DNA of 64,000 nucleotides. It comes from Reyranella sp. GTDB lineage: Bacteria > Pseudomonadota > Alphaproteobacteria > Reyranellales > Reyranellaceae. Each line of letters opens with the position of its first letter. Position 1 is the first letter of the stretch. The stretch spans positions 62,001 through 126,000 of the forward strand of contig NZ_SCUT01000028.1 of NCBI RefSeq assembly GCF_004297265.1. Direction: 5' to 3'. A program made the position numbers and the translations under genes. Below, one piece after another: positions 1 through 8,105 of this stretch. A model generated the notes under the pieces. That model was not told the origin of the DNA. It searched no databases and saw nothing but the letters and a program-made list of their open reading frames with translations.

Positions 1-1
1 C

Positions 2-799
2 GGCCAGCAGGTGCTGATCGACAACCGCGCCGGTGGCGGCGGCACGATCGGCACCGACGCGCTCGCCAAGGCGGCATCCGACGGTTACACGATCGGGCTG
101 GTCACCATTTCCATGTTCTGCATGGCCCCGGCCCTCTACGCCAAGCTGCCTTACGATCCAGTGAAGGATTTCTCGCCGATGGCGGGCATGTCGGTCTGGC
201 CCAACATGCTGGTGGTCCATCCCAGCGTGCCCGCCAAGACCGTGCCGGAACTGATCGCCCTGCTGAAGGCCAATCCCGGCAAGTACAACATGGCCTCGTC
301 CGGCTCAGGGACCACAATCCATCTGGCTGGCGAGATGTTCAAGCAGCTCACCGGCACCGACATGCTGCACGTTCCCTACAAGGGCAGCGCCGGGGCGATG
401 CAGGACCTGATCGCCGGCAACGTGCACATCATGTTCGACAACATGCCGAGCTGCTGGCCGCACGTGCAGGCCGGCAAGCTGCGGGCGCTGGGCGTCACCA
501 GCCGTGAGCGCAACAAGGCCGCGCCCGACGTGCCGGCGATCATCGAGTTCGTGCCGAACTACGTGGTCGAGGTCTGGATGGGCTTCGGCGGCCCGGCCGG
601 CGTGCCGCAGCCCATCGTCGACAAGCTGGCCGCCGTCGGCACCAAGGCGCTCGAGGATCCCGACGTGAAGGCCAAGTTCGCGGCCCTGGGCAGCGACCCC
701 TGGCCGATGGCGCCCAAGGGACTGCAGGACCGTATCGTGAGCGAGATCGCGGTCTGGGCGCCCATCGTCAAGGCGAGCGGCGCCAAGGTGGACGGCTGA
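2..799 (+). CDS. Tripartite tricarboxylate transporter substrate-binding protein (Bug family), 5' end outside window
   Basis: This is a periplasmic receptor of the Bug/TctC family, which binds carboxylates and hands them to a TctAB-type permease or acts as a sensor. The reading frame is open from the left edge, so the signal peptide and first part of the mature protein lie outside. The retained part has the family landmarks: VLIDNRAGGGGTIG near the edge, the YDPVKDFSP segment, HPSVPAKT, the SSGSGTTIHLAGEMF loop, and HVPYKGSAGAMQDLIAGNV. It ends at TGA 797-799. No TctA or TctB gene follows, as is common for these orphan receptors. A full-length paralogue lies at 35450-36454. The family call is secure; the ligand is unknown. 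Confidence 0.93.
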   Translation, partial: GQQVLIDNRAGGGGTIGTDALAKAASDGYTIGLVTISMFCMAPALYAKLPYDPVKDFSPMAGMSVWPNMLVVHPSVPAKTVPELIALLKANPGKYNMASSGSGTTIHLAGEMFKQLTGTDMLHVPYKGSAGAMQDLIAGNVHIMFDNMPSCWPHVQAGKLRALGVTSRERNKAAPDVPAIIEFVPNYVVEVWMGFGGPAGVPQPIVDKLAAVGTKALEDPDVKAKFAALGSDPWPMAPKGLQDRIVSEIAVWAPIVKASGAKVDG

Positions 800-932
800 G
801 GCCGGCCCACCCCGATATCCAACCGGCGCGCCGTTCTCCGCTCGGGAGGACGGCCGTCGCGGCGCTCTTCGATGTGCTCACTGATGCCCGGTTCATGCTA
901 ATTCCCTCGTCAACGACGGCGGGGGAGACAGC

Positions 933-1748
933 ATGTACAAATCCATTCTGGCGGTTTCCGAGGGCGGCCCCGACGCGGCCATGTCGTTCCGCCTCGCTGC
1001 CCGGATTGCCGTCCTGTTCGATGCCATCGTCGACGCGGTCCATTTCTCGGAGGCCCGCCGGGGCGATGCCGACATCGCGCTCCAGTCGATGCCTTTCCTC
1101 AAGACCGACTCCGACACGCGCCTCGAGGGCCGCGCCCGCGAGTCCGAGCGCGCCTATCGCGAGCTGATCGCCTCGCTCAAGGGCGCAACGTTCAGCGGTT
1201 CGGGCCTGACGCGTGCGCGCCTCGTCGCCATGGGGCGCGAATCGAGCCTGTTGCTGCTCGGCCGTCCCGGCACCGATCCCGAGAACATCGCGCCCGGGAC
1301 CGTTCATGCCGCACTGTACGAGTGTGCGCGGCCCGTGGTGATCGCGCCACCACATCCCGGCCACCGGCCGATGTCGTCGGTCGTCGTCGCCTGGAACGGC
1401 AGTGCGCAGGCGGCCCGTGCCGTGGGCTATGCGCTGCCGTTTCTCGCCAGGGCCGAAAACGTGACGATCCTCGTGGCCGGCGCGGCGCCCGATACCGTCG
1501 GCACGCCGTTCCTCGTGCGCACGCTCGGCCGTCATGGCATCGCGGCCGCGGTGGAGACGATGGATCCGGGCGACGTCTCGGGCCGCACCCGCGGCCGCGC
1601 GCTGCTGGACTATACAAGGGAGAGGGGCAGCGGCCTGCTGGTCATGGGCGCCTATGGTCACGGCGGGCTGTCGAACTTCCTGGGGCTCGGCGGCGCGACG
1701 GCCAAGGTGATCGCTTCATGCCCCGTGCCGCTTCTGCTGGCGCATTGA
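933..1748 (+). CDS. Universal stress protein, tandem UspA domains
   Basis: This 271-residue cytoplasmic protein has two UspA folds in tandem, about residues 1-140 and 145-271. The first opens with MYKSILAVSEGGPDA, the second with SSVVVAWNGSAQAARAV. The second half keeps a glycine-rich nucleotide loop (GAYGHGG, near residue 239) and ends in the typical VPLLLAH strand. The spacing after GAYG is slightly off the standard ATP-binding pattern, so ATP binding is likely but not certain. The start is the ATG preceded by GGGGGAGACAGC. UspA proteins help survival under starvation or oxidative stress; the specific role here is not evident. I found no EcfG-type promoter in front of it. Confidence 0.92.
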   Translation: MYKSILAVSEGGPDAAMSFRLAARIAVLFDAIVDAVHFSEARRGDADIALQSMPFLKTDSDTRLEGRARESERAYRELIASLKGATFSGSGLTRARLVAMGRESSLLLLGRPGTDPENIAPGTVHAALYECARPVVIAPPHPGHRPMSSVVVAWNGSAQAARAVGYALPFLARAENVTILVAGAAPDTVGTPFLVRTLGRHGIAAAVETMDPGDVSGRTRGRALLDYTRERGSGLLVMGAYGHGGLSNFLGLGGATAKVIASCPVPLLLAH

Positions 1749-1799
1749 GCGAGAACGAGAAGGTTCGGACTCCGCGACCGAACACCTGTACAAGGAGCA

Positions 1800-1979
1800 A
1801 TGAGCAACGAAGCATTCGGCAAGCACATGGTGTGGACGGTGGACCCGCGCACCCAGTCTGAAATCGGCATCGGCTATTCGAGCCTGGTGGAAGCCCAGGC
1901 GGAGGCCTCGAAACTGGAGCAGGTGGGCTACAAGATCCTGCGGATCAGCCCGATGACCCTGCCCAAGCCCAACTCCTGA
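1800..1979 (+). CDS. Small hypothetical protein, 59 residues
   Basis: The ORF starts at ATG 1800 after a good ribosome site (AAGGAG, 1791-1796) and stops at TGA 1977-1979, shortly before a strong terminator. The product begins MSNEAFGKHMVWTV and ends TLPKPNS. It has no signal peptide, membrane segment or cysteine. The middle (SSLVEAQAEASKLEQVGYKIL) should form an amphipathic helix followed by a strand, so it may be a small alpha-beta domain. I do not recognise the family. It lies 51 bp after the universal stress gene on the same strand and may be co-transcribed with it. Confidence 0.7.
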   Translation: MSNEAFGKHMVWTVDPRTQSEIGIGYSSLVEAQAEASKLEQVGYKILRISPMTLPKPNS

Positions 1980-2019
1980 CGACCGCCGCACAAGTTCGGT
2001 CGTTTTCGTCGAGACATAA

Positions 2020-2048
2020 AAGGCCGCCCCTTCGGGCGGCCTTCTTCT
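2020..2048. terminator. Bidirectional rho-independent terminator
   Basis: AGGCCGCCC (2021-2029) pairs perfectly with GGGCGGCCT (2034-2042) around a 4-base loop. The stem is followed by TCTTCTT on the plus strand and by TTTTATG on the minus strand. It sits between the convergent 59-residue gene and the DUF3618 gene, so it can stop transcription from both sides. Confidence 0.85.
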
Positions 2049-2063
2049 TGGCGATGCTGGCGG

Positions 2064-2972
2064 TTACGCGGGCCGGGAGGTCGAGGTCGGCACCATCGTA
2101 TCGACCAGCTTGCCAGCAACGTCGCCGACCTTCTCGCCGATATGCGCATCGGCGAGTTGTTCGGTGACCGTATCCTTGGCGGTTTCGAGGACGTCGCGGC
2201 CCTTGTCGATCGCCTGGGCACCGACCTTGCCCAGCACATTGCGCTCGGCCTGCGAGACCGGCAGCGCCGCGCCGAAGATCGCCCCCAGCGCGGTGCCGAT
2301 CGCGGCGACAAGGATGGGCTGTTCTTCCAGCAGCTTCGACACGGCCTGCTTCGTATCGGCGGCAAGCTTCGTCGCGTCCTGTTCGAGATGCTGTGCGGCG
2401 TCCTGGCCGTCATGGAGCAGTCGTCTCGCCTGATCGACCTGTTCGCCGGCTCGATCGCGCAGATCGCCCGCGGTCCCGCGCAAAGTGTCGGTGGTCGCGG
2501 CGGCGGTCTCCTTGACGGAGTTCGCGGTGTTGGTCGCCAAGCCCGTTACCTTGTCGGTCACCTTGCCGGCCATGTCCGAAACCTTGTGGCTGGCCTGACC
2601 TGCCAGCGACTTCGCGGTATCGGCAGCCGTGCCCGCCGCGGTCTTGACGCCGCTTGCCGCGGCGACGGCGGCGTCGGCGCTCGCGGAACTGGCCGCGCGG
2701 ATTGCGCTGGAGGCAGACGACATCACGTCCGAGCCGGTCGTTTTGGTGAGCATCATGGTGAGCCCTGCGCCGATCAGAAGCGCGGCGCCGGGATTGCTGC
2801 GCGCCGAATCGGCCAGGCTCTTCACCAAAGTGAGGCTGCTGTCGCGCAGCACTCCGACGAGTTCGGCCGACAGGGCCTGACTGGTCATGCCGTCGCGGAG
2901 CTGGCCGAGCGTGTTGGACAAGCCGGCGCGCTGGGCCTCGGCCTCGCGCTGGAGTTGGGCGCTCTCTCTCAT
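2064..2972 (-). CDS. DUF3618-type membrane-associated stress protein with LEA-like helical repeats
   Basis: This 302-residue protein has an N-terminal DUF3618-like segment (MRESAQLQREAEAQRAG, then a TLGQLRDGMTSQ helix) and one membrane segment around residues 60-80 (NPGAALLIGAGLTMM). A long Ala/Thr/Lys/Asp-rich stretch with short amphipathic repeats such as AGKVTDKVTGLATNTANSV follows. A second hydrophobic segment (ILVAAIGTALGAIFGAAL) lies near residue 230. The repeats look like LEA or apolipoprotein helices that lie on membranes. The chosen ATG (2970-2972) overlaps the upstream gene's stop as ATGA; longer frames to the right are artefacts. It is the last gene of the EcfG-driven operon. The exact function is unknown. 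Confidence 0.85.
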   Translation of the reverse strand: MRESAQLQREAEAQRAGLSNTLGQLRDGMTSQALSAELVGVLRDSSLTLVKSLADSARSNPGAALLIGAGLTMMLTKTTGSDVMSSASSAIRAASSASADAAVAAASGVKTAAGTAADTAKSLAGQASHKVSDMAGKVTDKVTGLATNTANSVKETAAATTDTLRGTAGDLRDRAGEQVDQARRLLHDGQDAAQHLEQDATKLAADTKQAVSKLLEEQPILVAAIGTALGAIFGAALPVSQAERNVLGKVGAQAIDKGRDVLETAKDTVTEQLADAHIGEKVGDVAGKLVDTMVPTSTSRPA

Positions 2973-3373
2973 GTCAGGCTCTCCTTCGCCATGCGGGCGT
3001 CGTTCTGCAGGGACGTGATGGTACGGGTCGGGGTGGGGTCGACGGCGCCGATCGTCTTCTTGCCGGCAAGGAGGACGACGATGCCGCCCAGTGCGGAACC
3101 GCCGGCGACGATCAGGATCGCGAGCGCGGGAGCGACTCCGCTCTCGATCAGTGCCGCGACGACGGCTTGCAGGACCAAGATGACGGCGGCGATGAGGAAG
3201 GCCGTGCCTACCAACATCATGGCGAGACCGCTGACGACGCTGGTCTTCAGCGCTTCGGCCTTTTCGCCCAGCTCGACGCGGGCGAGACGGATTTCGGTCT
3301 GGATCAGGTCGGCGCTGCGACCCAGGGCATCGGTCACCAAGGCGACCACGCCCGGCCTTTCTGTGGTGTTCAT
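2969..3373 (-). CDS. Phage holin family / DUF1469-type membrane protein
   Basis: This 134-residue protein has a charged N-terminal helix (ALVTDALGRSADLIQTEIRLARVELGEK, residues about 11-40) and two transmembrane segments (about 47-75 and 82-103). A short polar tail follows. This matches the Phage_holin_3_6 / DUF1469 family, which despite its name is a chromosomal envelope protein in alphaproteobacteria. It is the middle gene of a three-gene operon, overlapping the downstream DUF3618 gene by 4 bp and lying 9 bp after the upstream gene. Co-occurrence of DUF1469 and DUF3618 proteins is common in alphaproteobacterial stress operons. The molecular role is not known. Confidence 0.88.
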   Translation of the reverse strand: MNTTERPGVVALVTDALGRSADLIQTEIRLARVELGEKAEALKTSVVSGLAMMLVGTAFLIAAVILVLQAVVAALIESGVAPALAILIVAGGSALGGIVVLLAGKKTIGAVDPTPTRTITSLQNDARMAKESLT

Positions 3374-3382
3374 CCCCGCCTC

Positions 3383-3844
3383 CTAAACGTCGATCCTGCC
3401 GACACTGGGCTCGTTCGCCCGCGGTCCCGCTGCTTCCGTCGAGGCGCCCATGCCGGCCTTGACGATGCGGGCGAGCGCGAAGCCCACGATGGCAGAGCCC
3501 GCGAGCAGGGCGAGCGGTTGGCGCTTGCCGAAATCGGTGGCCATGGTCAGAAGCTCGCCGGCCGACTTGTCCCGCAGGTCGTCGGCCAGGCGGTCGATGC
3601 GCTGGCCGGTCGAGCGCACATAATCGGCAACCGCGGGCGACTGGTCCTGCAACGAGCCGGCGAGCGTGGCCGCGGTCTTGCCCAGCGCCGAGACGGCCGC
3701 GGCGCCGCTCTCCGCGGACCGGCTGGCAAGTTCCTCGGCCTTGCCGCTCAGCGCGGTCTTGATTTCGGAAACCGCCGCGCCGAGGTCCGGCCTCGTGTTC
3801 CCGGATTCCGGCTGGGTGGTGCTGTCGTGCATGGCGTCGGGCAT
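3383..3844 (-). CDS. Small stress-related membrane-anchored protein, first gene of EcfG operon
   Basis: The product is about 153 residues. It has a polar N-terminus, a long alpha-helical Ala/Ser/Lys-rich middle (about residues 20-110) and a hydrophobic segment near the C-terminus (QPLALLAGSAIVGFALARIV). It resembles the small proteins annotated as nutrient-deprivation-induced in rhizobia, but I call this by architecture only. The start is MPDAMHDST with AGGGAG upstream; the second Met (3831-3833) is a possible alternative. It leads the operon with the DUF1469 and DUF3618 genes and sits about 55 bases downstream of the predicted EcfG transcription start. Confidence 0.8.
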   Translation of the reverse strand: MPDAMHDSTTQPESGNTRPDLGAAVSEIKTALSGKAEELASRSAESGAAAVSALGKTAATLAGSLQDQSPAVADYVRSTGQRIDRLADDLRDKSAGELLTMATDFGKRQPLALLAGSAIVGFALARIVKAGMGASTEAAGPRANEPSVGRIDV

Positions 3845-3905
3845 GATGCGGTTCTCCCTCGACAATCTCGTCTCCGGCGGTAGGCCGTGATGATCGCGGG
3901 CTGCC

Positions 3906-3931
3906 AACGTGCACTTGCCCCTTTTCGTTCC
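3906..3931 (-). promoter_or_regulatory. EcfG (general stress response) promoter
   Basis: Read on the minus strand, GGAAC (3931-3927) is followed by a 17-base spacer and CGTT (3909-3906). This is the consensus of the alphaproteobacterial general stress sigma factor EcfG. The start codon of the downstream operon lies about 60 bases further. The match is exact in both boxes and in spacing, and the downstream genes are of the stress-envelope type expected in this regulon. Confidence 0.8.
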
Positions 3932-4057
3932 GCCATGATCGAGCGCGGGGACGATCATGTACCCTGGCGAACACAACCGGTGTTCCGGTGGGGCCTCATG
4001 GCGAGGGAGGGCAACCGTCCGGTTCCTTGCTGCGTTGCGGCACGACCTTGCCATCGC

Positions 4058-5557
4058 ATGAGGGATTCCGTGGTCCGATTTGTTGCGTTGCTCGTCGTGC
4101 TTGTGGGGACCAGCCTCTCGACGGCGCAGGCAAGCGAGTTTTTCGACAAGCTGATCGATCGAGCGCGGCACTCGGCGACGCAGGCTTACACAAAGGGAGC
4201 GCCGGTCGCGGACACGGCAAAGCTGGGATACGACGCCTATCGCGGCATCCGCTTTCGGCCGGACTCGATCCTGTGGCGCGACAAGAAAAGCAGCTTCCAC
4301 GTCGAGTTCTTCCCGACCGGCTTCCTCTATCAGACGCCGGTCAAGATGTACGTGATCCAGCGAACGGGCTCTGAATCGGCGGGAGCGGCGACAGCCCTCT
4401 CGCCCTCGCCCGAGATGTTCGACTTCGGCACCGCCACGCCGCCGGCCAATGTCGGCTTCGCGGGCTTCAAGGTCACGCACCCCCTGAACGGCCAGAAGTT
4501 CGACGAGATCGTTTCGTTCCTGGGCGCCAGCTACTTCCGGCCGATCGGCAAGGGCCAGGTCTATGGCGCCTCGGCGCGCGGGCTGGCGATCGACACGGCC
4601 CAGCCGCGTTCGGAGGAATTCCCCGAGTTTCGGGAATTTTGGCTGGTCGAGCCGGCTCCCGGAGACAAGTCGATCACGATCTACGCGCTTCTCGAATCGC
4701 CGGGAGCCAGCGGCGCCTACGCCTTCACGGTAACGCCGGGCGCACGGACCACGGTCGACGTCGATGCGCGTCTCTTCATGCGACATGGCGTGTCGATGCT
4801 GGGCATCGCGCCGCTCACCAGCATGTTCCTGTCCGGCAAGTCCGGCCCCTGGCGCGATGACTTCAGGCCCGAGGTGCATGACTCCGACGGGCTGGCACTC
4901 CTGACCGGCGGAGGCGAGCGGATCTGGCGGCCCCTGGGCAATCCCGGCTCGCTGCAGGTCTCGTCTTTCGTCGACAACAATCCGCGCGGCTTCGGCCTGC
5001 AGCAGCGCGAACGCCGTTTCGATCGCTACCAGGACGGCGTCGCCAAGTACCAGACGCGTCCCAGCCTCTGGATCGAGCCGAAGGGCGACTGGGGTGAGGG
5101 CGAAGTCCGTCTGGTCGAGATCCCGACACCGTCCGAACATCACGACAATATCGTCGCCTTCTGGGTTTCGCGGTGGCCGGTCGAGAAGGGCGCGGCGCTG
5201 GAATACCGCTATCGCCTTTCGGCCTTGAGTGACGAAGCGTCGCTGGCACCCGAAGCGCGCGTCGTTGCGACGCGACAGGCATCCGTCGACGGCAACGACA
5301 AAGCCCGCCGTCTCGTCGTCGAGTTCGAAGGCGACGTTTTGACCAGGCTACCGGAGGAACGGGTGGTGGAGTCCAACGTAGAGGTGAGCGGTGGCAAGCT
5401 GTTGCGGGCCGAGATCGACCGGCCCTCTGGCTCCGCCAACCGCCGCCTCTTCCTCGACGTGGAGCCTGAGAGTCGCCGTACCGCCGACATTCGGGCCTTC
5501 CTGACCGTGGATGGCAAACGATCGAGCGAGACTTTCAGCACCCAGCTTCGGCCCTGA
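4058..5557 (+). CDS. opgG: Glucan biosynthesis protein G, periplasmic
   Basis: OpgG (MdoG) acts in the periplasm in making osmoregulated periplasmic glucans, downstream of the membrane glucosyltransferase OpgH. The 499-residue product has a signal peptide ending at AQA (about residue 25). It then shows the family landmarks: AYRGIRFRPDSILWR, VEFFPTGFLYQ, an FLGASYFRPIGKGQVYGASARGLAID-type block, and the FVDNNPRGFGLQQRERRFDRYQD region. Its length is close to E. coli OpgG. ATG 4058 has no clear ribosome site, while GTG 4070 has AGGGA four bases upstream and would still give a full signal peptide. The opgH gene follows after 28 bp, so the pair forms an operon. Confidence 0.96.
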   Translation: MRDSVVRFVALLVVLVGTSLSTAQASEFFDKLIDRARHSATQAYTKGAPVADTAKLGYDAYRGIRFRPDSILWRDKKSSFHVEFFPTGFLYQTPVKMYVIQRTGSESAGAATALSPSPEMFDFGTATPPANVGFAGFKVTHPLNGQKFDEIVSFLGASYFRPIGKGQVYGASARGLAIDTAQPRSEEFPEFREFWLVEPAPGDKSITIYALLESPGASGAYAFTVTPGARTTVDVDARLFMRHGVSMLGIAPLTSMFLSGKSGPWRDDFRPEVHDSDGLALLTGGGERIWRPLGNPGSLQVSSFVDNNPRGFGLQQRERRFDRYQDGVAKYQTRPSLWIEPKGDWGEGEVRLVEIPTPSEHHDNIVAFWVSRWPVEKGAALEYRYRLSALSDEASLAPEARVVATRQASVDGNDKARRLVVEFEGDVLTRLPEERVVESNVEVSGGKLLRAEIDRPSGSANRRLFLDVEPESRRTADIRAFLTVDGKRSSETFSTQLRP

Positions 5558-5585
5558 TACCCATTGCCCGCGGAGGGCGCGTCTC

Positions 5586-7376
5586 ATGCAAGCCACTGAA
5601 GACCACAGCCTCTGGAACCTCGACCGCCTTGCAGGTCGCGCGGGCTGGCGGCGGTTCCTCCTGCTCGCTCTCGCCGCCGCGACCACCGCTGCTGGCATTC
5701 ATCTGCTGGCCACGGCGCTTGGTCCGCAGGTTCCCTACGGACTTGCCGTCGCCCTGCTCGTGGTATTCGCGCTGGGCTTCGGCTGGATCGCGCTCTCCTT
5801 CTGGGCCGCCCTGATCGGCTTCGTGTTGAAGGCCAGCGGCCTGCATCCTCTTTCGCTTCGCCGTAAGGGTGCCGGCGATGGCGAGGTTCCGGCGCTCCGC
5901 GGCCGAACGGCGATCCTGGTGCCCGTCTACAACGAAGCGCCGGACGAAGTCTTCGCCCGCCTCGCGACGACCTGGCGCTCGCTGGAGACGACCGGCCGGT
6001 CCGATGCCTTTGAGCTCTTCGTGTTGAGCGACACGACCAACGACGCGATCGCGGCCGAGGAAGCGGCGGGCATCGAGGGGCTGCGCCAGCAGTTGGGCAT
6101 CGGTGAACGCCTGCACTGGCGCCGCCGCGCCAGGAATGTCGGCCGCAAGGCCGGCAACATCGCGGATTGGCTCGACAACCAGGGCGCCCGCTTCGACCAC
6201 ATGATCGTGTTCGACGCCGACAGCGTGATGTCGGGCGACACGATGGTGCGTCTCGCCGCTTTGATGGAGGCGAGTCCGCAGACCGGCATTATCCAGACCC
6301 ATGCGGTAGCGATGGGACGCGAGACGCTGTTCGCCCGCGTGCTGCAATTCTCGTCGCGCCTGTATGGTGGCATGCTCGCCACCGGCCATGCCTTCTGGCA
6401 GATGGGCGAGGCCAATTACTTCGGCCACAACGCCATCATCCGCGTCGCGGCGTTCTCCCACCATTGCCGCCTGCCGGTGTTCAAGGGCCGCGCGCCGTTC
6501 GGTGGCGAAATCCTGAGCCACGATTTCGTCGAGGCGGCCTTCATGCGTCGCGCCGGTTTCTTCGTCTGGAACCTGCCGACCCTGGGCGGCAGCTTCGAGG
6601 AGCTGCCTACCAACGTCATCGACTATGCGGTGCGCGATCGCCGCTGGATGCAGGGCAACCTGCAGCATGCGCGGTTGGTTCCCGCGCGCGGCCTGCACTG
6701 GATGAGCCGGCTCCACCTGGTGATGGGAATCATGGGCTATCTCGCCTCGCCTCTCTGGCTGGGTTCGCTGCTGCTCAGCGCCGCCATCGTGCTGGAACAC
6801 GAGATCGTCGGCCCGGTCTATTTCGGCAACCTGCCGTCGCTGTTCCCCAACTGGCCGCAATACAATACCGGCCACGTCCACGGGCTGCTGCTGGTGACGG
6901 CGCTGATGCTGTTCCTGCCCAAGCTGCTTGCGATGGTGCTGGGCCTGTTCTCGCCGGCGCCCGCCTATGGCGGACGGCTGGCGCTGATCGGCAGCGTACT
7001 CCTCGAGACGCTGTTCTCGATGCTGCTGGCACCGGTGATGATGCTGTTTCACTCGACATTCGTGCTGGGCATCCTGGCCGGGCGCGCGGTTGGCTGGCCG
7101 CCGCAGGCCCGCGGCGATCGCGGCATGACGTGGGATCTCGCGCTGGGCCGGCACCTCGGCCAGATCGTCCTGGGAGTCGCCGCCGTCGCGGTGATGGGCT
7201 ACTGGGCGCCGTCGTTCCTCTACTGGCTGCTGCCGGTGGTCGCGGGTCTGCTCCTGGCGCCGCTCCTCGCTGTTTTTTCCAGTCGGCGCAGCCTGGGCGT
7301 CGGGGCGCGCCGCTGGCGCATGTTCATGACGCCGGAGGAACGGCAGGACAAGACGCCGAGCCTGCCGGCTACTTGA
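5586..7376 (+). CDS. opgH: Glucans biosynthesis glucosyltransferase H
   Basis: OpgH is the inner-membrane family 2 glycosyltransferase that polymerises the glucan backbone from UDP-glucose and passes it to the periplasm. The 596-residue product has N-terminal membrane segments. The cytoplasmic GT domain carries TAILVPVYNE, LSDTTND, FDADSVMSGD (DxD), GHNAIIRV, the SHDFVEA base motif and the DRRWMQGN acceptor motif. A multi-pass C-terminal membrane part follows. It is shorter than enterobacterial OpgH, lacking the long N-terminal cytoplasmic extension that in E. coli binds FtsZ; short forms are common in alphaproteobacteria. GGAGG precedes the ATG. Its last 8 bp overlap the convergent glutathione S-transferase gene. 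Confidence 0.96.
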   Translation: MQATEDHSLWNLDRLAGRAGWRRFLLLALAAATTAAGIHLLATALGPQVPYGLAVALLVVFALGFGWIALSFWAALIGFVLKASGLHPLSLRRKGAGDGEVPALRGRTAILVPVYNEAPDEVFARLATTWRSLETTGRSDAFELFVLSDTTNDAIAAEEAAGIEGLRQQLGIGERLHWRRRARNVGRKAGNIADWLDNQGARFDHMIVFDADSVMSGDTMVRLAALMEASPQTGIIQTHAVAMGRETLFARVLQFSSRLYGGMLATGHAFWQMGEANYFGHNAIIRVAAFSHHCRLPVFKGRAPFGGEILSHDFVEAAFMRRAGFFVWNLPTLGGSFEELPTNVIDYAVRDRRWMQGNLQHARLVPARGLHWMSRLHLVMGIMGYLASPLWLGSLLLSAAIVLEHEIVGPVYFGNLPSLFPNWPQYNTGHVHGLLLVTALMLFLPKLLAMVLGLFSPAPAYGGRLALIGSVLLETLFSMLLAPVMMLFHSTFVLGILAGRAVGWPPQARGDRGMTWDLALGRHLGQIVLGVAAVAVMGYWAPSFLYWLLPVVAGLLLAPLLAVFSSRRSLGVGARRWRMFMTPEERQDKTPSLPAT

Positions 7377-8037
7377 ACTCGTACTTGTCGATCAGCCAGG
7401 GCTCGTGCTCGGCGGCATCGATCCATTCCCTCATGGCGGGATGGGCCAGCACAGCCTTGCAATAGGCGTCGGCGTCATTGTCGAGGGTGACGCCGTAGGT
7501 CTTGAAGCGCGTCGCCACGGGGGCGAACATCGCGTCGGCGGCGCCGAAAGTGCCGAACAGGAATCCTTCGTCCTTCTGGAAGGCGCCGGCAAAGCGCTTC
7601 CGGCAGTCGCGCCACAGGAAGGTGATGCGCTCGATATCGGCGCGCACGCCCGGCGTCATGCCCTTGCCGGGAAACGAGGCGCGGATGTTCATCGGCATGT
7701 TGTCGCGGAGATCCGTGAAGCTCGAATGCATCTCCGCCGAGATCGAGCGGGCATGGGCGCGGGCGGCGGCGGAGGGTGGCCACAGGCCGGCCTCGGGCTT
7801 GAGGTCGTTCAGGTATTCCGCGATCGCCAGCGAGTCCCACACCGCGAGTCCGCGATGCAGCAGCACCGGCACGCGGCCCGACGGCGAGTGCTTGCGGATC
7901 GCCGCCTGCGTCTCGGGCCTGTCGAGGGGCACGACAATCTCATCGAACTCGATGCCGGCGATCCTGACCATCAGCCAGCCGCGCAGCGACCACGACGAAT
8001 AATTCTTGTTGCCGATCACAACGGTGAATTCGGCCAT
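7369..8037 (-). CDS. Glutathione S-transferase family protein
   Basis: The 222-residue protein has an N-terminal thioredoxin-like domain (VVIGNKNYSSWSLRGWL, SPSGRVPVLLHRG, then VWDSLAIAEYLND with the glutathione-contacting Ser) and an all-helical C-terminal domain. The SSWS motif near residue 14 supplies the likely catalytic serine. The family typically conjugates or reduces electrophiles, or isomerises maleyl-type compounds. The substrate cannot be told from sequence. The gene is alone on its strand, and its stop overlaps the stop of opgH. Confidence 0.93.
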   Translation of the reverse strand: MAEFTVVIGNKNYSSWSLRGWLMVRIAGIEFDEIVVPLDRPETQAAIRKHSPSGRVPVLLHRGLAVWDSLAIAEYLNDLKPEAGLWPPSAAARAHARSISAEMHSSFTDLRDNMPMNIRASFPGKGMTPGVRADIERITFLWRDCRKRFAGAFQKDEGFLFGTFGAADAMFAPVATRFKTYGVTLDNDADAYCKAVLAHPAMREWIDAAEHEPWLIDKYEFK

Positions 8038-8105
8038 GTACGCCCTCCTTGCCAGCCATGGAGTTTGGCCGGCAATGTTAACCGTTCTCCTTGAATATTG
8101 TGAGC

